The notes: generated by a model not told the origin, from the sequence alone. 34,339 nucleotides of DNA from Candidatus Omnitrophota bacterium (GCA_028692655.1 JAQUWY010000018.1:1-34339); one strand, 5' to 3'. Numbered from the stretch's first letter, positions 15,448 to 22,426 are shown. Translations and numbers: made by a program.

Positions 15448-15752
15448 TCGATAGTCTACAGTCCATAGGCTATACAGGCTGAGGCTCGAGAAAGTCCATA
15501 GACGACAGGCTATATAGGTTGAGGTTAAGGTTGAGGTTGAGGTTAAGAAAAACTAAAAAACCAAAAGACAAAAAAACAGAAAACTAAAGAACTAAAAACA
15601 GAAAGACTGAAAAACTGAAAAACCAAAAAACACAAAAGCTAAAGAAGTTAAAACCTTGCCTACCGGCAGGCAGGCGCTAACCAAAAACCGAACACCGCAA
15701 ACCGATAATTTGATTCAAAACTTGAGACTTGAGACCTGAAACTTGGAGCTTA
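15448..15752 (+). repeat. Composite word repeat, copy 3 (subfamily I)
   Basis: It begins at the stop codon of the NYN gene. It has a duplicated lead of gtcgata/gtctaca/gtccata words, five ggttga/ggttaa hexamers, the period-8 A-rich module, the palindrome cttgcctaccggcaggcagg, accgaacaccgcaaaccgat and the gagactt/gagacct words. From the A-rich module to aacttgagact it is almost the same sequence as copy 1 but lacks the ttgcaa insert. The end is followed within 31 bp by the promoter of the TPR gene. Confidence 0.9.
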
Positions 15753-15782
15753 CGGCTTATTCTAAGAGGTTCGCAACTGAGT

Positions 15783-15811
15783 TTGACTCCACAAGGCATT
15801 TCGGATATAAT
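15783..15811 (+). promoter_or_regulatory. Near-consensus promoter giving a leaderless TPR mRNA
   Basis: TTGACT (15783-15788), a 17-nt spacer and perfect TATAAT (15806-15811). The ATG of the TPR gene is at 15818, which is where transcription should begin. No Shine-Dalgarno exists. This is the clearest leaderless candidate in the window. Confidence 0.7.
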
Positions 15812-15817
15812 TTAAAC

Positions 15818-17080
15818 ATGATAAAATTCGTAAAATGTCTTTTATTTCTACCGGCAGTGCTAACGTTCACCAGTCTTTTGTTTCTTCCGGCAAAGGGGCA
15901 GGATTTTTATTCCGAGGTTAGTTCACAAGAAACCCTTGGTTCCCAAATTCTTTATAAACAATACATCGATAACGGCACCTACTATTTCCATGAGAGCCTG
16001 TATAAGGAAGCAAAAGAACTGTTCTGGAAAGCTATAAATCTATCTCCCGAAAATCCTGATGCCTATATTAATTTAGCTATTGTCCACATCAAGGAAGGCA
16101 ATATTGAAACCGCTCAACGGTTACTGCAGAAAGCTAAAACGCTTCATCTCGACGGTTATTATCAAGAGGAGATTCTTTTATATAATCTAGGCGTATGTTT
16201 TTTTGAAAAAAAGGATTACGCTGAGGCAGAAAAGTATTTCTCACAATCCCTGGCTTTGCATCAAGATTTCGGCGAAGCCAAATATTATTTGGCATTGTGT
16301 TTAGAGAAACGGGGAGATCATCAAAAAGCTTTTGTTTATATGTTTTCGGCCCGGAATTCTTTCAGGAGCCAAGAGAACGTTAGCTACCGGAAAATGGCTG
16401 AGGATGCTTTAGAAAGATTAAAAGAAATATATAAGGTTAATAACATTTCATTAGCCAGGTCTTTTTTAAGAAAAGGCAAAAAAGCTGCCCGCCAAGGTGA
16501 TTGGGATCAGGCCTTTATTCTTTTGAAGGAAAGCGAGATGCTTAACCCCAAAGATTCCAGAGTTTATTATGAGATAGCCCTGCTGTATATACAGAAACAG
16601 TCTTATCATAACGCTGTAGAGTACTTTAATAAAGTTATAGAGGCTAATCCTTCGTCGTCGCAGGCTTATCAGCAGATAGGCCGTGCCTATCGGGAAATAA
16701 AGTATTATCCTCAGGCTCAGGAAGCTTTTTCTAAGGCTTGTGAGTTTTCTCCGGATGATGCGAGTATATGTTATGAACAAGGTGTGACTTATCTGGAAGA
16801 AGGCAAAGTTAATTCTGCCAGGAAATATCTCAATAAAGCTAAGAGGATGGCTTTAAAAGAAAAAGATTTTAGTTTGGTTAAAAAAATAGATTTTGCTCTC
16901 AAAAGAGGTTCCAAAATTAAATATAAAAAGCCTAAACCGCCTTATATGCCTAAAAGAGATGAAGCAGTCAGGCCAATACGAAAATTTTATCCCCGGCAAT
17001 CTTCATTGAATAACCGAGGCTCCTTGAGCCAAGGGTATTACATCACTGATGTAGATTTGGAAACTCAGCCGTCTAAATAG
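15818..17080 (+). CDS. Secreted TPR-repeat protein
   Basis: An exported protein with a signal peptide (MIKFVKCLLFLPAVLTFTSL, cleavage near residue 26) and two blocks of tetratricopeptide repeats. One block covers about residues 45-180 (FWKAINLSPENPDAYINLAI) and another about 215-350 (YFNKVIEANPSSSQAYQQIG). A basic, Pro-rich tail forms the last 60 residues. TPR arrays bind other proteins, so it is probably a periplasmic or envelope scaffold; the partner is unknown. The track start at 15743 lies inside repeat copy 3. ATG 15818 is chosen because it begins the signal peptide and sits at the predicted transcription start. Confidence 0.8.
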   Translation: MIKFVKCLLFLPAVLTFTSLLFLPAKGQDFYSEVSSQETLGSQILYKQYIDNGTYYFHESLYKEAKELFWKAINLSPENPDAYINLAIVHIKEGNIETAQRLLQKAKTLHLDGYYQEEILLYNLGVCFFEKKDYAEAEKYFSQSLALHQDFGEAKYYLALCLEKRGDHQKAFVYMFSARNSFRSQENVSYRKMAEDALERLKEIYKVNNISLARSFLRKGKKAARQGDWDQAFILLKESEMLNPKDSRVYYEIALLYIQKQSYHNAVEYFNKVIEANPSSSQAYQQIGRAYREIKYYPQAQEAFSKACEFSPDDASICYEQGVTYLEEGKVNSARKYLNKAKRMALKEKDFSLVKKIDFALKRGSKIKYKKPKPPYMPKRDEAVRPIRKFYPRQSSLNNRGSLSQGYYITDVDLETQPSK

Positions 17081-17105
17081 CCCGCCTTCTCTTATCAACA
17101 TTAAG

Positions 17106-17133
17106 TTGACAGATTTAAGTTTATGTATACAAT
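17106..17133 (+). promoter_or_regulatory. Promoter upstream of tRNA-Glu, with overlapping palindrome
   Basis: TTGACA (17106-17111), a 16-nt spacer and TACAAT (17128-17133). A perfect 12-bp palindrome ATACAATTGTAT (17127-17138) covers the -10 box and the predicted start region, and could be an operator. The tRNA begins about 155 nt after the predicted start, so the precursor would have a long, hairpin-rich leader. Confidence 0.5.
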
Positions 17134-17160
17134 TGTATATTATTCGCGGCAGAAATTTAC

Positions 17161-17173
17161 GGCCCCATCGTCT
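17161..17173 (+). repeat. Copy of the first 13 bases of tRNA-Glu
   Basis: GGCCCCATCGTCT is identical to the 5' end of the tRNA-Glu at 17296, 135 bp upstream of it. It is directly followed by a hairpin rather than the rest of a tRNA. Confidence 0.65.
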
Positions 17174-17199
17174 TTCCGTTTGAGCTTTGCTCAACGGAA
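17174..17199. repeat. Near-perfect hairpin after the tRNA 5' copy
   Basis: TTCCGTTTGAGC and GCTCAACGGAA can pair over 11 bp with one bulged T and a TTT loop. No T tract follows, so it is not a classic terminator. Confidence 0.6.
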
Positions 17200-17295
17200 C
17201 CCCGCCGAATTGTATTTATAGAGGAGCGGGGAGCACGGCCAGTTTTGTTAGTTTGATATGTTTTAAGGACAAGTATTCGCCATTGATTATATAAT

Positions 17296-17370
17296 GGCCC
17301 CATCGTCTAGCACGGTCTAGGACATATGGTTCTCAGCCATAAGACACCGGTTCAAATCCGGTTGGGGCTA
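17296..17370 (+). tRNA. tRNA-Glu (anticodon CTC)
   Basis: A complete cloverleaf of 75 nt can be folded by eye. The acceptor stem is GGCCCCA/TGGGGCT (one G-U), and the D arm is GTCT...AGGAC. The anticodon stem TATGG/CCATA has loop TTCTCAG, giving CTC, which reads GAG (Glu). The T arm is ACCGG/CCGGT with loop TTCAAAT, and A is the discriminator base. CCA is not encoded. The D arm and T loop match the bacterial tRNA-Glu pattern. It stands alone, not in a tRNA cluster. Confidence 0.95.
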
Positions 17371-17498
17371 CTTATTTTCATAAACTTTAACAAGCCAATA
17401 ATAGTTCCCGGTTCATCCTTCGTCATTTTATTCCTCAGGACTAATTCGACTAAACATTTTTCTTCGCTTTTGGCTTGAAAAATGCAAGTCTCATTGAG

Positions 17499-17514
17499 AA
17501 TCCGGTTGGTGCTA
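17499..17514 (+). repeat. Copy of the last 16 bases of tRNA-Glu
   Basis: AATCCGGTTGGTGCTA matches the tRNA 3' end (17355-17370) with one mismatch, 144 bp downstream. The stretch between (17371-17498) has no convincing gene; a 66-aa ORF on the other strand there covers the tRNA end and looks accidental. Confidence 0.6.
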
Positions 17515-17537
17515 GTATTTTTGCTTTGCAAAAATAC
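17515..17537. repeat. Perfect inverted repeat
   Basis: GTATTTTTGC and GCAAAAATAC form a perfect 10-bp stem with a TTT loop, starting at the base after the tRNA 3' copy. Confidence 0.7.
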
Positions 17538-17552
17538 AGAGCAATCGACCAA

Positions 17553-17590
17553 TTCGACTTTGCTCAGGGTCGATACTGAGCCATGTCGAA
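17553..17590. repeat. Inverted repeat TTCGAC..GCTCAG / CTGAGC..GTCGAA
   Basis: The arms TTCGACtttGCTCAG and CTGAGCcatGTCGAA pair with a 3-nt internal mismatch around an 8-nt loop. This kind of GCTCAG/GTCGA palindrome looks like a dispersed element, but this window shows only one full copy. Confidence 0.65.
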
Positions 17591-17679
17591 GTATCGAGAA
17601 TCGAAATTTGAGATTTGATTAATGAAGATTATCGATTGCGGTCTAATCTCGATTTTCTATTTTCGAAATACTTTATTAT

Positions 17680-17710
17680 AAAAAAATCCGCCCAAAAGGG
17701 CGGTTTTTTT
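17680..17710. terminator. Strong bidirectional intrinsic terminator
   Basis: CCGCCC-AAAA-GGGCGG (17688-17703) is flanked by an A tract on the left and TTTTTTT on the right. It can end the tRNA transcript on the + strand and the PilZ transcript on the - strand. Confidence 0.9.
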
Positions 17711-17736
17711 ATTTGATGGCTTACTTCGGAAAAAGA

Positions 17737-18078
17737 TTATTTCTGCAGAAGGTAAAACCTAATATGATTAAAAATCTGATTTTTTGATTTAGGGCTAATT
17801 TTTGTAAACTTTATGCCCATAATAAAAGGAAATTCAGGGTTGTTAGTTTCATTACGGCGAACCACTTCACCTGTCGCCAGAATTGGTGTTTTTGATTCCG
17901 GAACGTATATTCCCAGTTCGATTGTCTCTCCTATATCCATCTTGTAAGGAGCTAGTATACAAATTCCATTTTCTGAAATATCCTGGCTAAGGGCATTACG
18001 TTCTACGAGATATTTCACCGAACAGCGTATGACAGATAAGGGTTCCTTTAATCTAAATGACTTTCTTTGGTTTATCAT
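17737..18078 (-). CDS. PilZ-domain c-di-GMP receptor
   Basis: A 113-residue single-domain PilZ protein, which senses cyclic di-GMP and changes the activity of a partner. Both ligand motifs are visible: RKSFR near the N-terminus (RxxxR) and DISENGI around residue 33 (D/NxSxxG). The beta-barrel follows with ATGEVVRR and FPFIMGIKFTKIS. The start is backed by GAGGTGA on the minus strand about 6 nt upstream. It is one of only two minus-strand genes and has its own terminator. The two GGDEF proteins of this window are plausible sources of its ligand; its target (motility, secretion or polysaccharide) is not shown by the neighbours. Confidence 0.88.
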   Translation of the reverse strand: MINQRKSFRLKEPLSVIRCSVKYLVERNALSQDISENGICILAPYKMDIGETIELGIYVPESKTPILATGEVVRRNETNNPEFPFIMGIKFTKISPKSKNQIFNHIRFYLLQK

Positions 18079-18261
18079 AGTTTCACCTCACAATTTTATC
18101 TCCGCTTTCAAGATAACACATAATTCCTGTGGTTTAAAGGGTGGAAGGTGTTACGAAATTAAAACGTTTACAGGTAGCGTTGCTATAAGGATTTAAGCGG
18201 CGCGTTAGGAGTTGGTTGAAAAAAATTAAGCCTGATTTCTTGCAGGTTTTTAACAGGCTGC

Positions 18262-18315
18262 AACAGGAGGCGAATACCGCCAGCCACGGGAGAGGTGATT
18301 CGCCTTGGCCCTGTT
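18262..18315. other. Nested hairpin element, possible structured RNA
   Basis: Outer stem AACAGG/CCTGTT (18262-18267, 18310-18315). Inner stem GGCGAATACC / GGT(G)ATTCGCC (18269-18278, 18294-18304) with a GC-rich 15-nt loop. The stems are nested and leave only short spacers. It lies about 190 bp before the PilZ gene. It does not match a riboswitch class I know. The rest of 18079-18570 shows no gene. Confidence 0.45.
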
Positions 18316-18571
18316 ACAACCGTTGCATTAAACATTATACTCTCAATTTAGAAGTATTAAAAGAAAAGAGTGGATAAAAATATTAAATAGAAACAGTTTT
18401 AAGCCCTAAGCCATAAGCTTTTTAAAGAGTGTAAAATTGTAGAGATGTGTTTACATATTTTGTGTAAAGGCGAACGGTATACGGTTGCGTAACTCGTATC
18501 GTTATTCGTTTGCCGGCTGCGTTAATAAAATCTTATGAATAGAGACGGTTGACGTTTAACGACAGCCGTTT

Positions 18572-18815
18572 CAAGCTACCTGCCGGTAGGCAAGGCTTTA
18601 AAGTCTTTTCGTTTTTTAGTCTTTCAGTATTTCAGTTCTTTGGTTCTTCGGTTTTCCTCAACCTCAACCTTAACCTTAACCTTAACCTTAACCTTAGCCT
18701 CTGCCTTTGCCTCAATCTGCATCGTCTATGGACTATGGACTATCGACCGTGGACCGTGGACTTTTTTTAAGCCTTAACCTGTATAATCTATCGCCTGTGG
18801 ACTGTGGTTTGCGAC
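18572..18815 (-). repeat. Composite word repeat, copy 4 (subfamily II, inverted)
   Basis: Read on the minus strand it has the order of the other copies: the lead aggcttaaaaaaagtccacgg, the gtccacg/gtcgata/gtccata words, gatgcagattgaggcaaagg, six hexamers (four ggttaa, two ggttga), the period-8 A-rich module and the palindrome cttgcctaccggcaggtagc. The A-rich module is nearly identical to copy 2. It lies between two minus-strand genes, so it too follows the direction of local transcription. The plus-strand ORF called here (18549-18770) is an artefact. Confidence 0.9.
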
Positions 18816-18862
18816 CGTAAATTCTTGTAGCTTAACGTACAGCTTGAGATTTTCGGCCAGAA

Positions 18863-19048
18863 TTACCAATGGGGAGAAAGGAGGGAGTCAAAAAATCGTT
18901 TCGCAGTCTTTTTATTCTTGTCATGCTGGATGTTATGTTTTACCTGAGTTTTTTTAAGTAAATTAGTATTATCCCAGTTTTTTCGCATTCTGTTAGCCGG
19001 GCAGCCGGAAAGCATAAGGATGATTACGGGTATTATTAAAAATTTCAT
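18863..19048 (-). CDS. Small putative lipoprotein
   Basis: A 61-residue peptide with a typical lipoprotein signal: MKFLIIPVIILMLSGC (lipobox LSGC, Cys16). A short, basic, hydrophilic remainder follows. On its own the ORF would be doubtful, but a TGTTATAAT extended -10 box lies 7 nt before the ATG on the minus strand, placing the transcript start at the ATG. There is no Shine-Dalgarno. It would be anchored in the envelope after lipid attachment. I recognise no family. Confidence 0.5.
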   Translation of the reverse strand: MKFLIIPVIILMLSGCPANRMRKNWDNTNLLKKTQVKHNIQHDKNKKTAKRFFDSLLSPHW

Positions 19049-19055
19049 AGAAAAT

Positions 19056-19064
19056 ATTATAACA
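19056..19064 (-). promoter_or_regulatory. Extended -10 promoter for the small lipoprotein gene
   Basis: TGTTATAAT on the minus strand ends 7 nt before the ATG. No good -35 is seen, as is common with extended -10 sites. It faces the hisF promoter across about 85 bp. Confidence 0.5.
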
Positions 19065-19127
19065 TAAGAACAAGAAAAATGGTAGTTCTTGAGTTTTTAA
19101 CGGTAAGCAGGGTTTTCTCTAATATAT

Positions 19128-19155
19128 TTGGCTTTTTTTATAGTTATGATATAAT
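19128..19155 (+). promoter_or_regulatory. Promoter for hisF
   Basis: TTGGCT (19128-19133), a 16-nt spacer and TGATATAAT, an extended -10 with perfect TATAAT at 19150-19155. The leader of about 38 nt contains AAGAAGG before the hisF ATG. Confidence 0.6.
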
Positions 19156-19199
19156 TTAGCCTGCATTTTACACAAATACTTTTAAGAAGGAAGCTTCCT

Positions 19200-20102
19200 A
19201 TGCTGGCAAAACGCATAATACCCTGTTTAGATATAAATAACGGCCGGGTGGTAAAAGGGGTTAATTTTATTAACCTTAGAGATGCCGGTGACCCCGTAGA
19301 TAACGCTAAAGTTTACGAACAAGAAGGAGCTGATGAACTTGTTTTTTTGGATATTACCGCCAGCCACGAGAAGCGTTCGACCACGATTGATTTAGTAAAC
19401 AGGGTGGCTGAGGTTGTGTTTATGCCTTTTGCAGTGGGCGGTGGAGTTCGAAATGTTGGCGATATCAAAAGGCTTCTCTTGGGCGGAGCAGAAAAGGTTT
19501 CTTTAAATACCGCGGCAGTCAATAATCCTTGGATAGTAAAGGAAGTATCGAGTATCTTTGGCAGTCAATGTATAGTTGTGGCAATAGACGCAAAATTAAG
19601 ATATAGTCCTGAGCAGAGCCTAAGGGCAATAGACGCAAAGTCAAAATACAAGACGAAAGGCGTAGGACGTAGGACGAAGGACGTAGGACGAAGGACGAGT
19701 GGTGTTGGATGTAGAAAAAACGTCTCGCATCTCACATCTCACGTCTCACGGAACGAGTGGGAGGTCTATATCAATGGCGGAAGAATTCCAACAGGAATGG
19801 ATGTAGTTAAATGGGCCAAGAAAGTGGAAAAGCTGGGTGCAGGAGAAATACTCCTTACCAGCATGGATTATGATGGGACCAAGAAAGGCTTTGATATAGA
19901 ATTGACAAGAATCGTGGCAGATGCCGTTAATATCCCGGTTATAGCTTCCGGAGGAGCCGGTAAGCTGTCTGATTTTTATGAAGTCTTTACTAAGACTAAG
20001 GCTACAGCGGCTCTGGCAGCATCTATATTCCATTACCGGGAAATAGGCATTAAAGAAGTCAAAAAATACCTTAAGAAGAAAGGAGTGGAAGTGCGGATAT
20101 AA
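19200..20102 (+). CDS. hisF: Imidazole glycerol phosphate synthase HisF, with repeat-derived insertion
   Basis: The cyclase subunit of the HisHF complex, which makes imidazole glycerol phosphate and AICAR in histidine synthesis. Conserved parts are intact: [13 protein letters not shown] (catalytic Asp at about 11), GGGVR, the strand ending AIDAK (catalytic Asp at about 130), [18 protein letters not shown] (second catalytic region) and IASGGAG. The protein is 300 aa instead of about 250. The surplus of roughly 45-50 residues lies directly after AIDAK and before [10 protein letters not shown], and is encoded by period-7 word arrays and a 15-bp duplication. The frame is preserved and both flanks are well conserved, so the gene is probably functional with a surface loop. 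hisI follows 60 bp downstream. Confidence 0.93.
   Translation: MLAKRIIPCLDINNGRVVKGVNFINLRDAGDPVDNAKVYEQEGADELVFLDITASHEKRSTTIDLVNRVAEVVFMPFAVGGGVRNVGDIKRLLLGGAEKVSLNTAAVNNPWIVKEVSSIFGSQCIVVAIDAKLRYSPEQSLRAIDAKSKYKTKGVGRRTKDVGRRTSGVGCRKNVSHLTSHVSRNEWEVYINGGRIPTGMDVVKWAKKVEKLGAGEILLTSMDYDGTKKGFDIELTRIVADAVNIPVIASGGAGKLSDFYEVFTKTKATAALAASIFHYREIGIKEVKKYLKKKGVEVRI
19580..19755 (+). repeat. Word-array insertion inside hisF
   Basis: A 15-bp direct repeat ggcaatagacgcaaa (19580-19594 and 19625-19639) is offset by 45 bp, so it repeats the residues AIDAK in frame. It is followed by period-7 words acgtagg/acgaagg (about 19655-19703). Then come period-7 words of another type, gtctcgc/atctcac/atctcac/gtctcac (about 19720-19750). 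The style is that of the intergenic arrays, here inside a core gene. Confidence 0.85.
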
Positions 20103-20107
20103 TAGGG

Positions 20108-20149
20108 AAATGCGAAATATAAAATTAAAAATGCAAAATTGAAAATAAA
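20108..20149 (+). repeat. Six perfect-phase 7-nt words between hisF and hisI
   Basis: aaatgcg, aaatata, aaattaa, aaatgca, aaattga, aaataaa: six consecutive 7-mers, all beginning with aaat. They fill most of the spacer and end just before the hisI ribosome site. Confidence 0.65.
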
Positions 20150-20162
20150 GAGGGAGATATAC

Positions 20163-20564
20163 ATGAAAACGAAAAAAAAATCAACAACTAAGAAAATAAC
20201 CCCGGGCACAAAAGCAAAAGGTAAAATAAAACTTAATAAAAAAATACCCAGAATTCCAGAGTTAAAACTGGATGCAAGCGGGCTTATTCCGGCCATCGTG
20301 CAGGATAGAAAAACAAAAAAAGTCTTGATGCTTGCCTATATGAATAAAGCTTCCTTAAGAATTACTTTAAGCGAGGGGCGTACTTGTTTTTATTCGCGGT
20401 CAAGGAAGTGCTTCTGGCGCAAGGGAGAAACAAGCGGCCATATCCAGAAAGTCAGCCAAATATATTATGATTGCGATAAAGATACCTTGTTGATATTGGT
20501 TGAGCAAACAGGAGCTGCTTGCCATACAGGGAAAAAAAGCTGTTTTTATAGAAAAATAATATAG
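20163..20564 (+). CDS. hisI: Phosphoribosyl-AMP cyclohydrolase
   Basis: It opens the adenine ring of phosphoribosyl-AMP, the third step of histidine synthesis. Family motifs present are [40 protein letters not shown], the metal-binding DCDKDTLL, and [13 protein letters not shown]. It is a stand-alone HisI without a fused HisE. The 133 aa include an unusual N-terminal extension of about 45 residues rich in Lys ([10 protein letters not shown]). The track's ATG at 20139 lies inside the 7-mer array; ATG 20163 follows AGGGAG by 6 nt and is preferred. It shares the hisF promoter region. Confidence 0.92.
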   Translation: MKTKKKSTTKKITPGTKAKGKIKLNKKIPRIPELKLDASGLIPAIVQDRKTKKVLMLAYMNKASLRITLSEGRTCFYSRSRKCFWRKGETSGHIQKVSQIYYDCDKDTLLILVEQTGAACHTGKKSCFYRKII

Positions 20565-20589
20565 CATTTAAAGCAGTTATTATAATGTA

Positions 20590-22131
20590 ATGAGAATGAA
20601 GAATATTTCTATGGATATGAACCCATCATTGGAACAATTCAAAAAATTAGCCAAAAATAATAATCTTATTGTCTTTTCGCATAAGTTCTACTCGGATTGG
20701 CTGGCTCCTGCTGCGGTTTATTGTAACTTGAGAAGAAAAATCAAAGGTGAAAGTTTTCTCCTCGAATCATTGGAGGGCCAGGAGAAAATTTGCCGTTTTT
20801 CTTTTTTAGGATTTATGCCGATTTGCACCTTCAAAACTAAAGGAAACAAAGCCTATATTAAATATTCCGGCCGTAACCAAGTAATAACTTCCAAAGTTTC
20901 CCGGCCTTTGGCAGAACTTAGGAAAGTTATGAAAAACTTCAAAGTAGCCCCGAAAGAGAATTTACGTTTTTTTGGAGGTTTTCTTGGGTATGTTGGCTAT
21001 GATACAGTAAGGTTTTATGAGCCTATAGGCAAAGAATTACCCGACCCCCTGGGTACTTATGATACCTATTTTATCCTGCCTAAATTTTTGATAATTTTTG
21101 ACCATGTGAAAAAACAAATAGAAATACTTTCTTTTGTCCGGATCGAGAACTCTAAGTTAAAAAAGCCCTGTTCTATAGCTGATTTATATAAAGCGGAAGA
21201 AAATGAACTGAAGAGCTTGTATAGAAAAATATCTAGCCCCTGCAAATTGCCTGAATTACCATTTTCTTCTTCGCGTTCCAGAAAAATATTAAGTTCAAAC
21301 TTTAAGAAAAAAGATTTTATTGCTGCCGTAAAAAAGGCTAAACAGCATATATACAAGGGAGATATTATACAGGCAGTTATTTCTCAAAGGTTCAGCACCA
21401 AGTTTAAGTCAGATCCTTTCTCTGCTTATCGTTACCTTAGGATACTCAATCCTTCTCCTTACATGTTTTATCTTGATTTTAAGGAGCTTCAGGTTACCGG
21501 GTCTTCTCCTGAAATGCTCCTGCGTTGCGAAGGCGGAGAGTTAATAACGCATCCTATAGCCGGAACAAGGCCCCGGGGAAAGAATGAACAGGAGGATTCG
21601 AAACTTAAGGAATCTTTACTCGCAGATATCAAGGAAAAGGCTGAACATATAATGTTAGTTGATTTGGCCCGTAATGACTTGGGAAAAGTCGCCAGTAAGG
21701 GTACGGTGGGTATAAAATCTTTCATGGAGGTTGAAAGGTTTTCTCATGTAATGCATATTGTCAGCGAAGTAAGGGCGAAATTATCTGCTACAGAGGATAT
21801 TTTCTCAGCTTTGACAAGCTGTTTTCCTGCCGGAACCGTGAGCGGGGCTCCAAAAGTCAGGGCTATGCAGATCATAAATGAGCTTGAACCGGAAAAAAGA
21901 GGTATATATGCCGGTTCTGTAGGATATTTTTCCTTCACAAAGAGCCTTGACACCTGTATAATAATCAGAACTATTGTCTTTAAGGGTGGTAAAGCTTATG
22001 TTCAAGCCGGGGCTGGTATTGTAGCCGACTCTCGGCCTGAAAACGAATATAAAGAAACGATTAATAAGGCAAAAGCTCAATTCTTAGCGCTTGAGCTTGC
22101 TGCCGGAGCCGAGGAGCTAACCAATAGTTGA
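20590..22131 (+). CDS. trpE: Anthranilate synthase component I
   Basis: It makes anthranilate from chorismate with ammonia from TrpG, the first committed step of tryptophan synthesis. The N-terminal part contains SFLLESLEG, the LLES motif of the tryptophan feedback site, which favours TrpE over PabB. The catalytic half shows KAKQHIYKGDIIQAVISQRF, SPEMLLR, HPIAGTRPRG, MLVDLARNDLG, FPAGTVSGAPKVRAM, GIYAGSVGYF and VQAGAGIVADS. 513 aa is normal. Starts at 20590 or 20596 are both possible. There is no Shine-Dalgarno, but TATAAT at 20581-20586 lies right upstream, so this may be another leaderless gene. trpG is not in the window. Confidence 0.93.
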   Translation: MRMKNISMDMNPSLEQFKKLAKNNNLIVFSHKFYSDWLAPAAVYCNLRRKIKGESFLLESLEGQEKICRFSFLGFMPICTFKTKGNKAYIKYSGRNQVITSKVSRPLAELRKVMKNFKVAPKENLRFFGGFLGYVGYDTVRFYEPIGKELPDPLGTYDTYFILPKFLIIFDHVKKQIEILSFVRIENSKLKKPCSIADLYKAEENELKSLYRKISSPCKLPELPFSSSRSRKILSSNFKKKDFIAAVKKAKQHIYKGDIIQAVISQRFSTKFKSDPFSAYRYLRILNPSPYMFYLDFKELQVTGSSPEMLLRCEGGELITHPIAGTRPRGKNEQEDSKLKESLLADIKEKAEHIMLVDLARNDLGKVASKGTVGIKSFMEVERFSHVMHIVSEVRAKLSATEDIFSALTSCFPAGTVSGAPKVRAMQIINELEPEKRGIYAGSVGYFSFTKSLDTCIIIRTIVFKGGKAYVQAGAGIVADSRPENEYKETINKAKAQFLALELAAGAEELTNS

Positions 22132-22171
22132 ACTGATAGTTTAAGAAAGCGGCAAAGAGGAGGAAGATAAT

Positions 22172-22426
22172 ATGTTAAGAATACGATTAAGAAGGCCGGG
22201 TAAATCTGTTAAAGGGAGGTATCACTATAAAATTGTGGTAATTGAAGGTAAATTTGCCCGGGAATCAAAATTTCTGGTTCAAATCGGCCATTATGACCCT
22301 TCAAGGCAGTTGCTGAAGTTTGATATTGAAAAGTATCAGGCTTGGCTGGCTAAAGGGGCGACTCCTACCGAAACTGTAGCGACTTTATTTAAACGTTACA
22401 AAAAACAAACGGCAAAAGCGGCCTGA
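22172..22426 (+). CDS. rpsP: 30S ribosomal protein S16
   Basis: A component of the small ribosomal subunit. MLRIRLRRPGKSVKGRYHYKIVV and the following ESKFLVQIGHYDP and KYQAWLAKGATPTETV are characteristic. At 84 aa it has normal length. A strong AGAGGAGGAAG lies upstream. The usual partners rimM, trmD and rplS do not follow; yajC and secDF come instead, so the common rpsP operon is broken here. Confidence 0.97.
   Translation: MLRIRLRRPGKSVKGRYHYKIVVIEGKFARESKFLVQIGHYDPSRQLLKFDIEKYQAWLAKGATPTETVATLFKRYKKQTAKAA

Noticed and set aside
15448-15752. CRISPR array
   Set aside because: No repeats of 20-40 bp with regular unique spacers and no cas genes; units are 6-8 nt with no spacers.
17290-17295. 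TATAAT directly before tRNA-Glu as its promoter
   Set aside because: It touches the first base of the mature tRNA, so transcription would begin inside the tRNA. The TTGACA-16-TACAAT site upstream is more sensible.
17352-17552. 66-aa minus-strand ORF across the tRNA end
   Set aside because: It overlaps the tRNA and several inverted repeats, has no ribosome site and matches no family I know.
18277-18291. 14-base match (taccgccagccacg) between the hairpin loop and hisF near 19357
   Set aside because: A few exact 14-mer matches are expected by chance in a 34-kb window, and the hisF copy encodes a conserved motif.
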